A DNA stretch of 64,000 nucleotides from Zhengitettix transpicula (lineage: Eukaryota; Arthropoda; Insecta; Orthoptera; Tetrigidae), in assembly GCA_037074705.1 (NCBI GenBank), contig CM073593.1, positions 108,130,238 through 108,194,237 on the forward strand. The letters run 5' to 3'. Within the stretch, counting starts at the first letter, position 1. Each line of letters begins with the position of its first letter. Positions 44,635 through 55,840 of this stretch are shown piece by piece. The notes below the pieces were generated by a model. The model made no database searches. It had not been told where the DNA came from and saw only the letters and a list, made by a program, of their open reading frames with translations. The translations under genes and the position numbers were made by a program.

Positions 44635-45085
44635 AATTGATGACCTTATATCGAAACTTTATTATTTATTTATATTGTAACGACGTCTCAATACCATTTT
44701 TATCTGAGCAAATACAAAAAGGTATCCAAAACGTTATTACAATATATAAATAAAAATATAAGGGTCTTAAGAAGATACAAAAAGGTATCAGAAACGTCGT
44801 TACAATATAAGGGTCTGAAGAAGATACAAAAGGTATCTGAAAAGTCGTTACAATATATAAATAAAAATATAAGGGTCTTAATAATATACAAAAAGGTACC
44901 AGAAACGTCGTTACAATATATAAATTAAAATATAAGGGTGTGAATAATATACAAAAAGGTATCAGAAACATCGTTACAATATATAAATTAAAATAAAAGG
45001 GTCTTGAGAAGATACAAAAAGGTATCCGATACGTCGTTAAAATATATAAATAAAAAATTAAAGTGTCTGTATCAGGTCATAAATT
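44635..45085. repeat. Hammerhead array bounded by inverted ends
   Basis: The left end (44635-44690) carries GATGACC, TTATTTATTTATAT and TTGTAACGACGT, the reverse complement of the right end (45031-45085). The six-unit array lies between. The outer text is the same as that following other hammerheads here, for example 46245-46292. Confidence 0.6.
44704..45036 (+). ncRNA. Six-unit head-to-tail hammerhead-like array
   Basis: Cores start at 44704, 44766, 44815, 44877, 44940 and 45003: a 62-63 bp period with one 49-bp unit. Unit 3 is best: CTGAAGA followed directly by the 6-bp stem AGATAC/GTATCT with loop AAAAG or AAAA, then GAAAAGTC. Other units keep GATAC..GTATC and (C)AGAAACGTCG but have changes such as CTTAAGA, CTTAATA and GTGAATA. 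Each is followed by GTTACAATATATAAAT. Probably inactive now in most units, but built from repeated monomers. Confidence 0.55.
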
Positions 45086-46130
45086 GTTTTATTAATTCCA
45101 AACCAGAAATTAAATTAAAACTTTTACAATTACTAATTAATAATCGTCCTTCAACTATTTACAGTGAAATGCAGCACAATATATATCAACAAGATAGACA
45201 GGGACAAAGTTTCCCCAGTTGAACAAAGCATGTTTGTTATCTCTGCTAAGTTTGAAACGTTAATAATCCCTGAAGCTCCGGAGCGTCCGCGTCTAAAATT
45301 CGGACGATAATTTCATAAAGCGCATGCGCAGAATATTAACACGAAAACATTTTCACAACGACTTTAATTATTAAAAATAGGAGGAGAGAAAGGGGGTGGT
45401 GGTGGTGGTAACAAAGTCTCTGTGCGCGTTGTGCAAGTAACAATGTAATATTTCTAGAATGAAATTTTTCAGGAACACAAAAGGAAAGCTGCTAAATGTT
45501 ACGTTGCTACCATTACCAGTTAAGAACGTGGTGCAGAGGAACACAAAGAATGCCGCTGGTGGTTATTTGTCAAGCACGAGGGAGGGAGAAGAGGAAACAA
45601 AGCCTGTTGCACTCGTTTGCTCGGGTCGGAAGTTTTACCTTTAATATAACCAAATATCAACCTAGAACGTCATCAGGAGAAATCAAGCGGACTCTTGAAC
45701 TTATCTTTTTTAATATTTCCCTGTGTGTTCCTTATTTTGTGGGGTTAATTGCGTTAGCCTAATTGATATTGCTCTGTAGCTGTGACGTCATAACATCACA
45801 GCGGTGACGTCATAATCTGACAACTAAACGTTCTTATTAAATAGAAGAGAGAAACAGAAGAAGCAAGTCCCACTTCTTTTGTCTGTATTTGGCTCTCTTT
45901 ATTAATTATTATTAAATTTCAAGCAGTCGTAATTTTTTCAATTTCAATTAAACGTTCACTTCTGATCCATTAAATCAATAACTCATAATTGGCCGTGCTT
46001 CACTCCAGTGTTTCTCGATATGAGTAAAAACTAACGTAGCTATACGTATATATATATATACGGATCAGGAGAAATTTTATTGTGGTGATGATGGTTTGGT
46101 GACTGCTAAATCTATGAATAAATCACGTTA
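45086..46130. other. Intergenic DNA with paired CRE sites
   Basis: TGACGTCA at 45783-45790 and 45805-45812, 22 bp apart. Short frames at 45459-45762 are not recognised. Confidence 0.45.
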
Positions 46131-46292
46131 ATCACCTTTCACAGACACTTATATTTTTTTATTTACAGGGTTACGACGTACAAAGTAGTTCTTATAATAA
46201 TTTTGATAATATCTGAAGAAGATACGAACGACGTTTCGAAACGTCGTAACACTATAAATAAAAAATAACGTTTCTGTGGAAGGTCATTACTG
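46131..46292. repeat. Compact foldback element with hammerhead
   Basis: 46131-46181 is the reverse complement of 46242-46292, with shared ACCTTxCACAGA, TTTTTTATTTA and GTTACGACGT. The hammerhead-like motif lies in the 60-bp centre. Confidence 0.65.
46213..46245 (+). ncRNA. Hammerhead-like motif (GATAC class)
   Basis: CTGAAGA, A, stem GATAC, loop GAACGAC, stem GTTTC, then GAAACGTC. Core words and cleavage triplet GTC are intact. Stem II pairs 4 of 5. Flanking UAU and GUA can form a short stem I with one wobble. Confidence 0.5.
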
Positions 46293-46785
46293 ATTTATTA
46301 ATTCAAAAACAGACGTAAAATTAAAGATTGTTGAATTATATAAAATTTGAAATCAATTATTTATAAATTGTTAGATTACTTCAGATTCAATTATAGTTCA
46401 ATTATTGCACAATATTTTTTTGAGTAGACGACGAAAAACATTAGTTCAACTTCATCTGGATTTTTTAGCTACGGTATTCCTTGTCTTCAATCTTGACTCT
46501 CTAATATTCACAATTCCAAAGGTTCTTGAAAGATCACTAGGAAATTCTTTGATTTCATCATTAATTTTGTCTCTTTCCACGTCTCTGTGTGTCTGATTTA
46601 CCTTTTGCCGTATTCTGCTACGTTTTCAATTGTACTTCAACCTTGTATCACCAATTGTTTTTAACTGAACCACAAGGTTCTTGAAGCAAATCTCACGATA
46701 GTCATTCTATTTCTTCTCTAATTTTGTGTCTTTCCGCGACATTGTGTGCCTGATTAACATTCTCTAGGTTTTATTTTCCCTTCTA
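46293..46785. other. Intergenic DNA, no gene seen
   Basis: AT-rich with pyrimidine tracts. TCTCTTTCCxCGTCTCTGTG and TGTCTTTCCGCGACATTGTG at 46570 and 46724 show an old local repeat. Confidence 0.45.
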
Positions 46786-46935
46786 TATGTTTGATTTTCC
46801 CTTCTCTATGTTTGATTTTCCCTTCTCGGGTTTAGATTTCCTTTCACTAGGTTTAATTTTCCATTCTCTGGGTTTAATTTTCCCTTCTCTGGGTTTAATT
46901 TTCCCTTCTCTGGGTTTAATTTTCCCTTCTTCAGC
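46786..46935 (+). repeat. 20-21 bp minisatellite
   Basis: Seven to eight units based on TGGGTTTAATTTTCCCTTCTC. Early units carry TATGTTTGATTTTCCC. Confidence 0.85.
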
Positions 46936-49198
46936 TACGTTTTTCCTTCAACACTGTCCCTCTAGATTTCACTTATCTTCTCAAAGTTTTGTCTGTTCAT
47001 CTCCGTGTGTCGGATTTAACCTTTTCTAGGGTTCCCTATCTACGACTATCGCCTCCAATCTTTCATTCCCTCGTGTTTGCTGCAGTCCAAACGTCAATTT
47101 TTTTTAAAAAAAAATGTCCATGCATTAATTGCGTGAATACAATTTTTAATAATTGCAGATAATAACGAAAACTTTTAAGCTAATATGAGCCAATAGAATT
47201 TCCGCGCCGTTCATCCCCTATTTGTTCCTCGTAGATTTTCCGATGCACGGGAGGTTTTATTACGCTTACAAGTTGTCTTTTCCATCGCATAAGTTCATGT
47301 TTCCGGAAATGAAAGCATTCATTATGTAAAGAATGCGATACCGGGGGATGAGATTCAGCCCTTATTCTGCTCTTTTGCGTAGATCCACCCCCCCCCCCCC
47401 TCCCCCAAAAAGCGAGGCCTGGTTGTGGCGATACTTTTTTTCTTTTTAAGAAAATAAAGACGAAAAAAATCAGCGCGTAAAGTTTCGTCGCTCTTTTCCT
47501 TGCACGCGATAAGCTTCATTCCGAAGATATTAAGAAGGCAATAGGCGATACAATAAAGGCGCACGCGCGCTTTGTAGTTCCAAAGAAGAAGAAGAAGAAA
47601 AAAATGGAGAGAAAATTGCTATTTGAATGCAAAGTGAAAGGGGATGTGTGTGGTAAAATAGCGGCGGAATCACGGAAAGGTAAAAAGAGGATTTTTAATT
47701 TGAAACGTTGAAACGGAGTGAAAAAAAAAATTCAACATCACGGGAAGCGAATTAGTGATAACAAAAGTATTGTTAAAAATAAAATAAACTTTTGAGGGTC
47801 TAATGTTTCTTAGTGATAAACGAAATATAGTAATAATAATAATATATGGGGAAATTTAATCAGGCTCTCACTTTTAAATACCCCCTTTATTATACTCGAC
47901 TCACTGACTGCTTTAAAACGTATAAACAACTGGAAGAACCCAACAACTTAAAAAAAATTCTGATTGATTTTTAGGGGTGGTAGTGATATGTAACTAATCT
48001 GTCAAGGATATTATTCGATCATAAGGGGTCGGTGAAATATTTATCGGGAAATTACCGTAAGTGACAAGTTCGCTATTATGAATACGGCCATTTTGTAACG
48101 CGCCTAAACAATTGACAAGAGCTCGATCTATAGCGGTGGTCGTCAACCAATTATCTTTCGACCCCCCCTGGAAAAATATTTAGTGACCCAGTAACCAATT
48201 ATTAATTATTAATATCGAAGATTTTTCCCCCCGTGTATTTTCTGGATAAACAGTTCCTTGGGGGTTTCCACCCAGGGTTAAAAATAAGCTTATAGCCACG
48301 ACGTTTCGATGGCGAACTCTCTTTTCCCCATCCTTTCTCCCTGTCTTAAACAACCCTCTAAAATTGATAATTAAAACCCAGCAACCTTCATGACCAGGGA
48401 TTCCAGCTCAACAAAGCCTGGGATCCTGTGCAGATGTTGACATCTGGATTGCTTGGAGCCAATGAGAATCGTATCGGTGCCCCCGCAACCCCAGAAGAAT
48501 CTCTTTAGGCACTCCCCCCCCCCCCTACGGGGTTACAAAGCTAATCCCAAGTCCCCTGGAAAATCAAATTCTTCAAGGCGCCAAGATTTTGCGTACGTTT
48601 ACGCCTCCAGAACTTTTTCTTGTCTTCAAACTGAATTGACCCTTGGTTCATAAGACCTACTTTTTATTTTCGGAGGTTTGTACGTTTTATATCATATAAA
48701 TGTCATATTTACCTTAATTTAATCCTAGTCTAAGAGTCCATTTAATTAAGTAAACTATACAGAAACCACAGATAATTACAACAGACAGTAAAATTCCAGC
48801 GAACATAACAGTCGTAATAAACGCCACCCAAATAATTATTTCCAGCAAAATAAAGTCACGTTCTGATGGATATTAACAACAATTTAGCGCTAAATAGACC
48901 TAAATGACATTTTAATTACCAGAGGTAATAGAATTATAGCCTTTATAAATGACATGTCTGTTGTTGTACCTCGTAATTAACGAATCCCAATTAAACCGGA
49001 TCTGTTATTTTTCCAATAGAAATTATGCCCCGTGTAGGTGAGGGATGGGGGGGGGGTTGGTTGGGGGTTTTGTATTAAATGCCAATAGAAAGCATTGTCA
49101 ATGGACAAACGTGCTTTTACCATCACGTTGGAGAGGAAAATTTTTAACATTTATTTGCATCACGTTTTTGAAGAAAAATAAATAAAAATCCTCCGAGT
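46936..49198. other. Intergenic DNA, no gene seen
   Basis: Alternating AT-rich and mixed segments with several C or G runs (47391, 48511, 49048). No frame is convincing. ACGACGTTTCGATGG at 48300 is an isolated hammerhead 3' half on the minus strand. Confidence 0.45.
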
Positions 49199-49734
49199 TG
49201 TAAATTTTTGAACAAGGCTCAGGATTCTTAATTCATATATACGACTCCCTCAGTCAAAAAAAATTGTATGATTTAATTAAATTATTGGCTGTATAAATGT
49301 CATTTGAAACTCTATATTTCTGTTACCTCGGGTAATTAAAATGTCAATTTCGTGAGAAATTTCTATCCTTGCTGGAAATAATTTTTTGGTGTCATTTATG
49401 GAAACCGTAGTAGAAATATTCTGCCTTTTCTAGTAAATTGTGCGCTGTATCCACATTAATGTGATTATAAAAGTTCATCGAAATTAATATGAAAATTTAT
49501 GAACCAAGGGTAAATTCAATATCAATTATTTTGTACCCTTGAAGATTGTGGCTTCCCAAGGGACTGGTAATTGGCTGTGTAACCCCCGTAATGGAGAGTT
49601 TCTAACGATAACATTCATCCTGTCCTTGATATTAAAATAAACATTCTCTTGTGTGTGAAAATTTTTTTGAACAAGTCTCAGGATTATTAGTTTACATATA
49701 CGACTCCCTCAGTCAAAAAAATTTATATATATAT
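49199..49734 (+). repeat. Direct repeat pair of about 80 bp
   Basis: AATTTTTGAACAAGxCTCAGG, then CATATATACGACTCCCTCAGTC or CATATACGACTCCCTCAG, occurs at 49201-49280 and 49660-49731. DNA between is AT-rich and uncharacterised. Confidence 0.6.
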
Positions 49735-50173
49735 AACTAAGGTTCCCACATGCCGAGGCACCTCGGCCTGTTTTGAGAGGTGCATGTTCCGGGGTCACAG
49801 ACCTTGGGCATACGGTAAGAGTTGTTCTCTGTTCCCATTGGAACAGGCAGCCAGCTGCCTCCTAAACTAGTCGAGGTAGGGAGAAGGTAAATGCTGCGTC
49901 CCCACAGCAAACTCTTCTCCCGCTATCGGAAGGGCGTGGGACAAGTACCCAATGCCCGGCCTACCTGATGCGGTTTTTTAGGGTTTTCCCTGCATCACTT
50001 TTAGGAGAATTGCCGGGTAGGATCCTTAAACTATAGCTCGGGGGCCCCTAGTTAACCCTTGGCTACCTTCGTCTACCGTTCCGCATCCCCCCTTTCATAT
50101 CCCTTCCAATGCTATTAAAGGGGAGTTGCCACCATGTGAATTACCGTCATGTAGCCTGTTGCCCTAAAAAAAC
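49735..50173 (+). mobile_element. Family A copy A10, 5'-truncated
   Basis: Starts at AACTAAGGTTCCCACATGCC, right after the second AT-rich direct repeat, and ends at GCCTGTTGCCC plus an A run (50166-50172). No obvious TSD. Confidence 0.8.
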
Positions 50174-51424
50174 TTAAAATATTGGCACCTTAAAGCGAGA
50201 TAAACCAAAGATAACAACACCTCGTCACAGAGAAATCTCTCTTTAAAAGGGATATTTATGACTAGAATTTTCTACATGTTGTTTTAATCATTACAGAATG
50301 TTTACAGTCATGCATAAATCACTACAACGGACTTGTAGGGTTCTAAATTTTCATACATTGACGACGGACTATTTGGGATTGTGTTTTTTATTTTTTGTTG
50401 CTAAAATAATTTACCTGTGACAAGTGAAGAATCTGTATTGGGTGTTGGAACGTAAAGTGAAAGCGGAGAGAAAAAGCGTAACGATAAATCTGAGAGGGGC
50501 GGAAATAAAACGTCCGTGGTAAAAAGAGTAACAATATTTTGTGGGTTCCCTGTATTGTGGATTTATAGGAGCGAGGAAAGCGAAAGGCAACGACGGTAAG
50601 ATATATATATATATATATAAACATTAAAGAAAGGAACTTCCTCCCTTGTAAATCGCAGCACAAAGCCCTGTAAACATATATATACGATCTGAAGGTAGAC
50701 AAGGGATGACCATTATCTTCAAGATTGAAACGGCTACCCCCACGGTAAATTTTATTCTTCGGGCAATACATCAATAAACTACTTTAGGGGGTAAGTTAGA
50801 GGGGTTGATGACGGTGGAGTTTAAGTGGCTTTCATTCGTGCTATTATAAAAAACATATGTGCAGTGTAAACCTTAATATAGGACTGAGGGGTTGAGTTAC
50901 TGTCTGCTCGCGGGGGTTGGACACACATTTATCCTCCCTGAGAATACGCTCAATGTAATGCCCTTTTCCAATGTTGCAACATGTGGCAAATCCTACTCCC
51001 TCGTAACGCGTTGTGAGTTCTTTGCACATTTCTGGGCCATTTACCCGTTGCCTGGGAGGGAGGAAGAAGAAGAAGCCCTTCTTTGATCCGCTCTTCAAGA
51101 TTCTTCAGACTACAAGAGGTGAAATTTTATCCTTAAAAGAAATTAGCCAACGGTTACGGTTCAGTCAAGAATTCGTCCGAGTGCGCCACTGGTAAATTAC
51201 TTTAACGCCCAATAATTTCCTTTTAATTGGATGCTTCATTATTTGTTATTTTTTCATCCAATACCAACCTATTTTTAAGTAAAAAAAATAATTAACAGTT
51301 GACAGATGTTCCACAAATGTCCCCTTATTATTGTCATATTTTACATCGAGATTTAATTACTTTAATTAATAATTAATTATACGATCCTTTGCTTCCAGAA
51401 AACCTTTGACATGAAAAAAACAAA
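50174..51424. other. Intergenic DNA, no gene seen
   Basis: (AT)n at 50600-50620. The 128-codon minus frame at 50388-50774 has no recognisable domain. The 50844-51195 region has overlapping frames on both strands. Confidence 0.45.
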
Positions 51425-51640
51425 CAGGGAATTTCTTTTTTGAAATATCAATGTTTTTCGACGTTTCGACACCACTTCCCGACATTCTCAACCAGGGTTT
51501 GAGCACAGGGAGCGATGTAAGCGTATTTCTGTTGTTTTAATTGGTTTTTATAACGAAAACATAACATCCAGCGCAATACCTTGATGTTTAGTCAATGCAG
51601 CGTGTTACATGGGCCGAACCGAAAGGACGTTACGGACAAA
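51425..51640 (+). repeat. Duplicated segment P1 with variant hammerhead
   Basis: Shares CAGGGAATTT, the CGACGTTTxGACAC motif, AGGxTTTGAxCACAGG and GTGTTACATGGGCCGAACCG with 52001-52240. The minus-strand motif at 51459-51491 reads TTGAGAAT, GTCG..TGTC, GAAACGTCG. Confidence 0.6.
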
Positions 51641-52000
51641 GAGAACATTAAGCCAATTTCAAAGTTAACAGTAATAAAACTCAATTCGATTACGAAACAC
51701 TGCTATGATAGGCAGGGAATTATTAATTTTAGATATTATATTCATTACAAAAAACTATTGCAACACTGTCGAAATTAAACGAGACACACCGAAAATCTGA
51801 ACAAATCTTACGATACCTTATTTTTGTCACTTCTTTGATATTTCTAGAATTATCTTGGATTTTATTGTCAGAGAAGGTCGCACTGAGGGGTTGTAAAAAA
51901 AATCTGCGTAATTATTCTCATATTAAAATGGGTATTTTTCTATAGAACAAAAGATAACTAAAAGTTTCCAGAAACCCTTTATACGAGAAACCCAATTACA

Positions 52001-52240
52001 CAGGGAATTTTTTTAAAAAAGGGGAAAAAAAAGAAAAATCTATGTCTGCGACGTTTAGACACTATTTTGCGTCATTTTCAAACAGGATTTGAACACAGGA
52101 TGATAGGTAACCATATTTCATGGTGGTTTTATTATTTGCGGACAGAAAAGAAGCAACGCAACATAACGGAAATTTATTCAATTAATTGCTTAAGTTTGCC
52201 GCGCGTGTTACATGGGCCGAACCGAAACGGACATGGGACT
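52001..52240 (+). repeat. Duplicated segment P2 with variant hammerhead
   Basis: Direct copy of P1, about 580 bp downstream. Its minus-strand motif (52049-52085) reads TTTGAAAAT, GACGC.., TGTC, TAAACGTCG. Both motifs share an unusual core start and a conserved TGTC. Confidence 0.6.
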
Positions 52241-53244
52241 GATAATTATGATCTGAAATTTTTCTTTCATGATCTTTAATATTCTGACAATTTCAGGCTT
52301 TTAGATGGTATCCAAAAACTTATTTAAATATCATGTAAAAAGAATTTTTGGACTAAAACGTGACGGTGTGACCGGTCAATGACTGTTTTGACCGAAAGTC
52401 ATTTGGATGTTTGTCCATTACTTAATTCCCTGTAACGTTGGATCTTCCCCTGGACCACGAGAGTTGGTCAGATCCTTAAAAATCGTCACGTGTGACGCGT
52501 GGGCGGCGCCGGTCACCCCCCCACCCCTTCTCCACTGTTGTATAACGCCTGGGTTGACGGGCAACTCCATTATTACCCCCCCCCCCGCACACGCAATTAC
52601 TGAAGCTCAAGAGTCGCCTCGCCTAGTAGGAATTAGCAGGGCCGGTAATTAGATTTGCAATCAGTTTATCAGATCTCGTCAATGGAGCGTCACTAATTTT
52701 CTCAAGGCCCAATGATCGAGAAACCTTTTCCTTATTAAACGGGCAGCGTCGGGCCGACCGGAAATTGATCAAACAAAACGCTGCTGGAAGGCGTTAGAGA
52801 GAACGGAACGTCAGCGATCCCAAAGATCGGTTTAAGTTAACCCTTTGTATTTTTAAAACTAAAATAAGACGGAAAATATAACCAAAAAAATATCAAACGT
52901 GACCAAAGTCAATTTCGGTTCATGATTTCGTACATACTCAACGTATAATTAATCAATAGTTCACATTAATTGGATAATTATGATTTTTAGGTGTAATCAG
53001 AAAACCCCTGAGAATGACGCTTAAATTTTATGTCTTTTGAAAAGAAAACAAAAGGAACACTGAAGTTGGTACCGTCCCTTATTAGGGTTGACTCACAGAA
53101 AGCTCGGACAGTTTCACAATTTAGCTCTTTTAGAAACCAGCAGATGTCTCTGATACTAAAAGTTATATATGCTACAACTGTTACAGTCAATTAATAATAT
53201 TTCCAATTAATTTTATCAATTATTCTTAATTAGTTGTGTATTAC
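52241..53244. other. Intergenic DNA, no gene seen
   Basis: GC-richer at 52430-52830 with C runs. Frames overlap on both strands and are not recognised. Confidence 0.45.
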
Positions 53245-53280
53245 CTGAAAAACGACACTAAAAATTATGGACGATACGTC
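53245..53280 (+). ncRNA. Hammerhead-like motif with 5-bp stem I
   Basis: CTGAAAA, then a decayed stem II, GGAC, GATACGTC. The 5' flank ATTAC and 3' flank GTAAT form a perfect 5-bp stem I around the core and cleavage site. The core is damaged (CTGAAAA, GATAC), so this is a fossil with an informative stem I. Confidence 0.4.
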
Positions 53281-54576
53281 GTAATGTTGTAATTATATTT
53301 TCTATTTAGTTGAAAAAACTGCCCCTATTTTTCTGATAAATTCGACTGTTGTTTTCTTTCCTCTCTGAATATTTAAATTTGAATCATTTTATTAAACTAT
53401 CTATGTTCATTGTCAATTTAAGGACTCTCGATACTAAACCGTTTACCCCTAGATGGCCTAGTAAGATCTTTAAGTTGATAAAAAAATTATTTTCAATTTA
53501 GAAATGTTCGTATATTTTCTTTCACAAAATTAAATTAATTACATAGGATTTTCGAATATGGTTTCGTAAATCAAAAATCTTTTTTGGCCCCTGAAATAAT
53601 TAAAACGACTTGTGGGGATGTGACAAACTGTATTTCTCAGATCCCTGGTTCACAAATTAGGCTGTTTGATTTAATTATTAGCTACATGAAACGTCTAACG
53701 TATTAATTTAATTTTTTACTTGTATTTACTGGTCTGTATTTGACCCCATTAATTCACCTTAAACCTTGTAACAGGGCAAATTTATTAATTTCAGAATCAT
53801 TTATCCATATTTACGGTCGCGGATTGGTTGATTTCGGTGACGTCACGTTACCGACGCTCCCCGCATCACTTTTATCCTGTCTGTCCCTCTTTAACTTCAC
53901 AGCAGAACCTGCGCCGCTCCGCGGGTCTTCATAATCTCCGAGCTTCCTTCATTCTTCTGTCTCTCGAGTGTAATAAATTAAACGTTAAATGCCATTTTAA
54001 AAAACTTGGCTCTCACTCAATTATCTCAGCAGATGTTAATTGACACTAATTTGACGTTTTAAAACCGCCCTTTGCAAGATTTACGAACAAGTAAAAGGTG
54101 GAGAGCCACTGTCACATAGTCACGTCCTCTGCCATGTCACGCGCTGTCACGTATCTGCGCTCTGACGTCACGTTCTTCAATCTGTATTCTGTTTTAAACG
54201 TTATTAAATGCACCTGAGGATCCCTGGTCACGTTGTCCCAGTAGAATTACCTCCAGTGTTGTTATGTACTGTTAACCATTTATGAAGGTGTAACTCCTGA
54301 TGTCTCCACAATGGCCGCTCCTACACTAATTTCTCATAGAAGGAAAGTTGTAGAGAATTATATTCTCTTTACAACGCACAATCGGGTCTCCATAAATCAT
54401 CTACATCGGAAATACGCCTAAAGTCAAAGAGAAATACACGAGTTATTATTTGATTGAATTTGAAATCTATCAACCCTGCTTTTTATTTCATTTAATTATT
54501 TGACGGAATAAAGAATTTGTCGCCGTGTCTTACTCTCTCAGGCAGGACCTGTTATTCTTATTTAATAACGCCAAAT
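53281..54576. other. Intergenic DNA with CRE sites
   Basis: TGACGTCA at 53838-53845 and 54163-54170, each in a short CpG-rich patch. No coding feature could be assigned. Confidence 0.45.
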
Positions 54577-54818
54577 AAGTACCCAATGCCCGACCTACCC
54601 GATGCAGGTTTTTCTAAGGTTTTCCCTGCATTCCTTTAGGCGAATGCCGGGTAGGATCCTTAAAATATAGCCCGGGGGCCCTAGTTAACCCTTGGCTACC
54701 TTCCTCTACCCTTCCGCATCCCCCCTTTCAAATCCCTTCCTATGCTATTAAAGGGGAGTTGCCCTAAGTGGATTACCCTCATGTAGCCTATTGCCCTAAA
54801 AAAAAAAAAAAAAAAAAA
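54577..54818 (+). mobile_element. Family A copy A11, 5'-truncated
   Basis: Starts at AAGTACCCAATGCC and ends with a long A tail of about 21 bases (54798-54818), the longest in the window, suggesting a fairly young insertion. Confidence 0.8.
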
Positions 54819-54851
54819 CCCGTGTCTAAGAAAATGGACATAAATTATTAT

Positions 54852-55290
54852 GGGGAGGCCTTTTCCTCTCCGTTTTTGAACTAAGGTTCCCACAAGTCGA
54901 GGCACCTCGGCCTGTTCTGAGAGGTGTATGTTCCGGGGTCACAGACCTTGGGCATACGGTAAGAGTTGTTCGCTGTTCCCATTGGAACAGTCGACCAGCT
55001 GCCTCCTAAACTGGTCGAGGCATGGAGAAGGGAATGCTGCGACCCCACAGTAAACTCCACTCCCGCCATCCAGGGAAACCTGATGCAGGTTTTTCTAGAG
55101 TTTTCCCTGCATTATTTTTAGGCGAATGCCGGGTAGGATCCTTAAACCATAGCCCGGGGGCCCCTAGTTAACCCTTGGCTACCTTCCTCTACCCTTCTAC
55201 ATCCCCCATTTCAAATCCCTTCCTATGCTATTAAAGGGGAGTTGCCACCTTGTGGATTACCCTCATGGAGCCTGTTACCCCCCCAAAAAA
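54852..55290 (+). mobile_element. Family A copy A12, 5'-truncated, internal deletion
   Basis: Begins at GGGGAGGCCTTTTCCTC. Compared with other copies, about 40 bp around GAAGGGCGTGGGACAAGTAC are missing between CCATCCAGGGAAA and CCTGATGCAGG. Ends GCCTGTTAC plus C and A runs. It lies 33 bp after A11 in the same orientation. Confidence 0.8.
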
Positions 55291-55579
55291 TATAGTATTT
55301 TATATTCCACGTGACTGTCACTAGTTTTCTGCTTCAACACTTGGTATTACATTTAGTTTTTCCTGTAATGTTCGACTGACAGCTACACAGATGTCGTAGT
55401 GTTTGCTTTGTCGTGACGTGACAGGCCGCAGTCACGCTTCAACTTTACGGCAGGCCCGTCACGTGACAGTGCTAGCAGCGCGGCTCCTCCACATTTAGGG
55501 GTTTGTTTTTGTGGGGCAACATTCCTCTCCTTTATTTTTAAGCCCGATATACGTCCCGCTTTTACTCTGCATTAGCAAA
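55291..55579. other. Intergenic DNA becoming CpG-rich
   Basis: AT-rich at first, then CpG-rich from about 55390, with repeated CGTGACGTGACAGG-like text. Could be upstream DNA of the frame at 55580, but no promoter signal is certain. Confidence 0.35.
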
Positions 55580-55840
55580 ATGGCGACGTTTCTCGTCCTC
55601 GGTGACGTCGAAATGACGAGAGTCCACGTTAGGGACGAGATAATCTCGGTCCACGTCAGGAAGAGTGAAGTTATGTTGACCGCCTTCACGGAAGCGGAAT
55701 CAGACGCTAAGAGAGACTTAAGATGCTCCTGGGAAATATGTGACCAGCCTTGCCTTGCCTTGCCTTGGCTCCAACGAGAACGAAATTTACTCTGCGCGCT
55801 TTATGAACTTCATAGGGAGGAACGTTTTAGACCCAAATAA
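55580..55840 (+). CDS. Candidate 86-codon frame in CpG-rich DNA
   Basis: An ATG in good context (GCAAAATGGCG) opens 86 codons in a CpG-rich patch. The frame also extends upstream to an ATG at 55511, but the 55580 start has the better context. The product would begin MATFLVLGDVEMTRV and end in a basic tail. It contains a CTTGC repeat-derived stretch (55750-55768). I recognise no domain, signal peptide or membrane span. It may be a first exon, a small orphan gene, or a chance frame favoured by GC content. Nothing around it forms a clear gene model. Confidence 0.2.
   Translation: MATFLVLGDVEMTRVHVRDEIISVHVRKSEVMLTAFTEAESDAKRDLRCSWEICDQPCLALPWLQRERNLLCALYELHREERFRPK

Noticed and set aside
44666..44971. 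101-codon minus-strand frame with a repeated hydrophobic pattern
   Set aside because: It is the antisense of the hammerhead array. The 62-63 bp period creates the apparent peptide repeat.
46787..47029. 80-codon frame with a repeated Gly-Leu-Ile-Phe pattern
   Set aside because: Produced by the 20-21 bp minisatellite.
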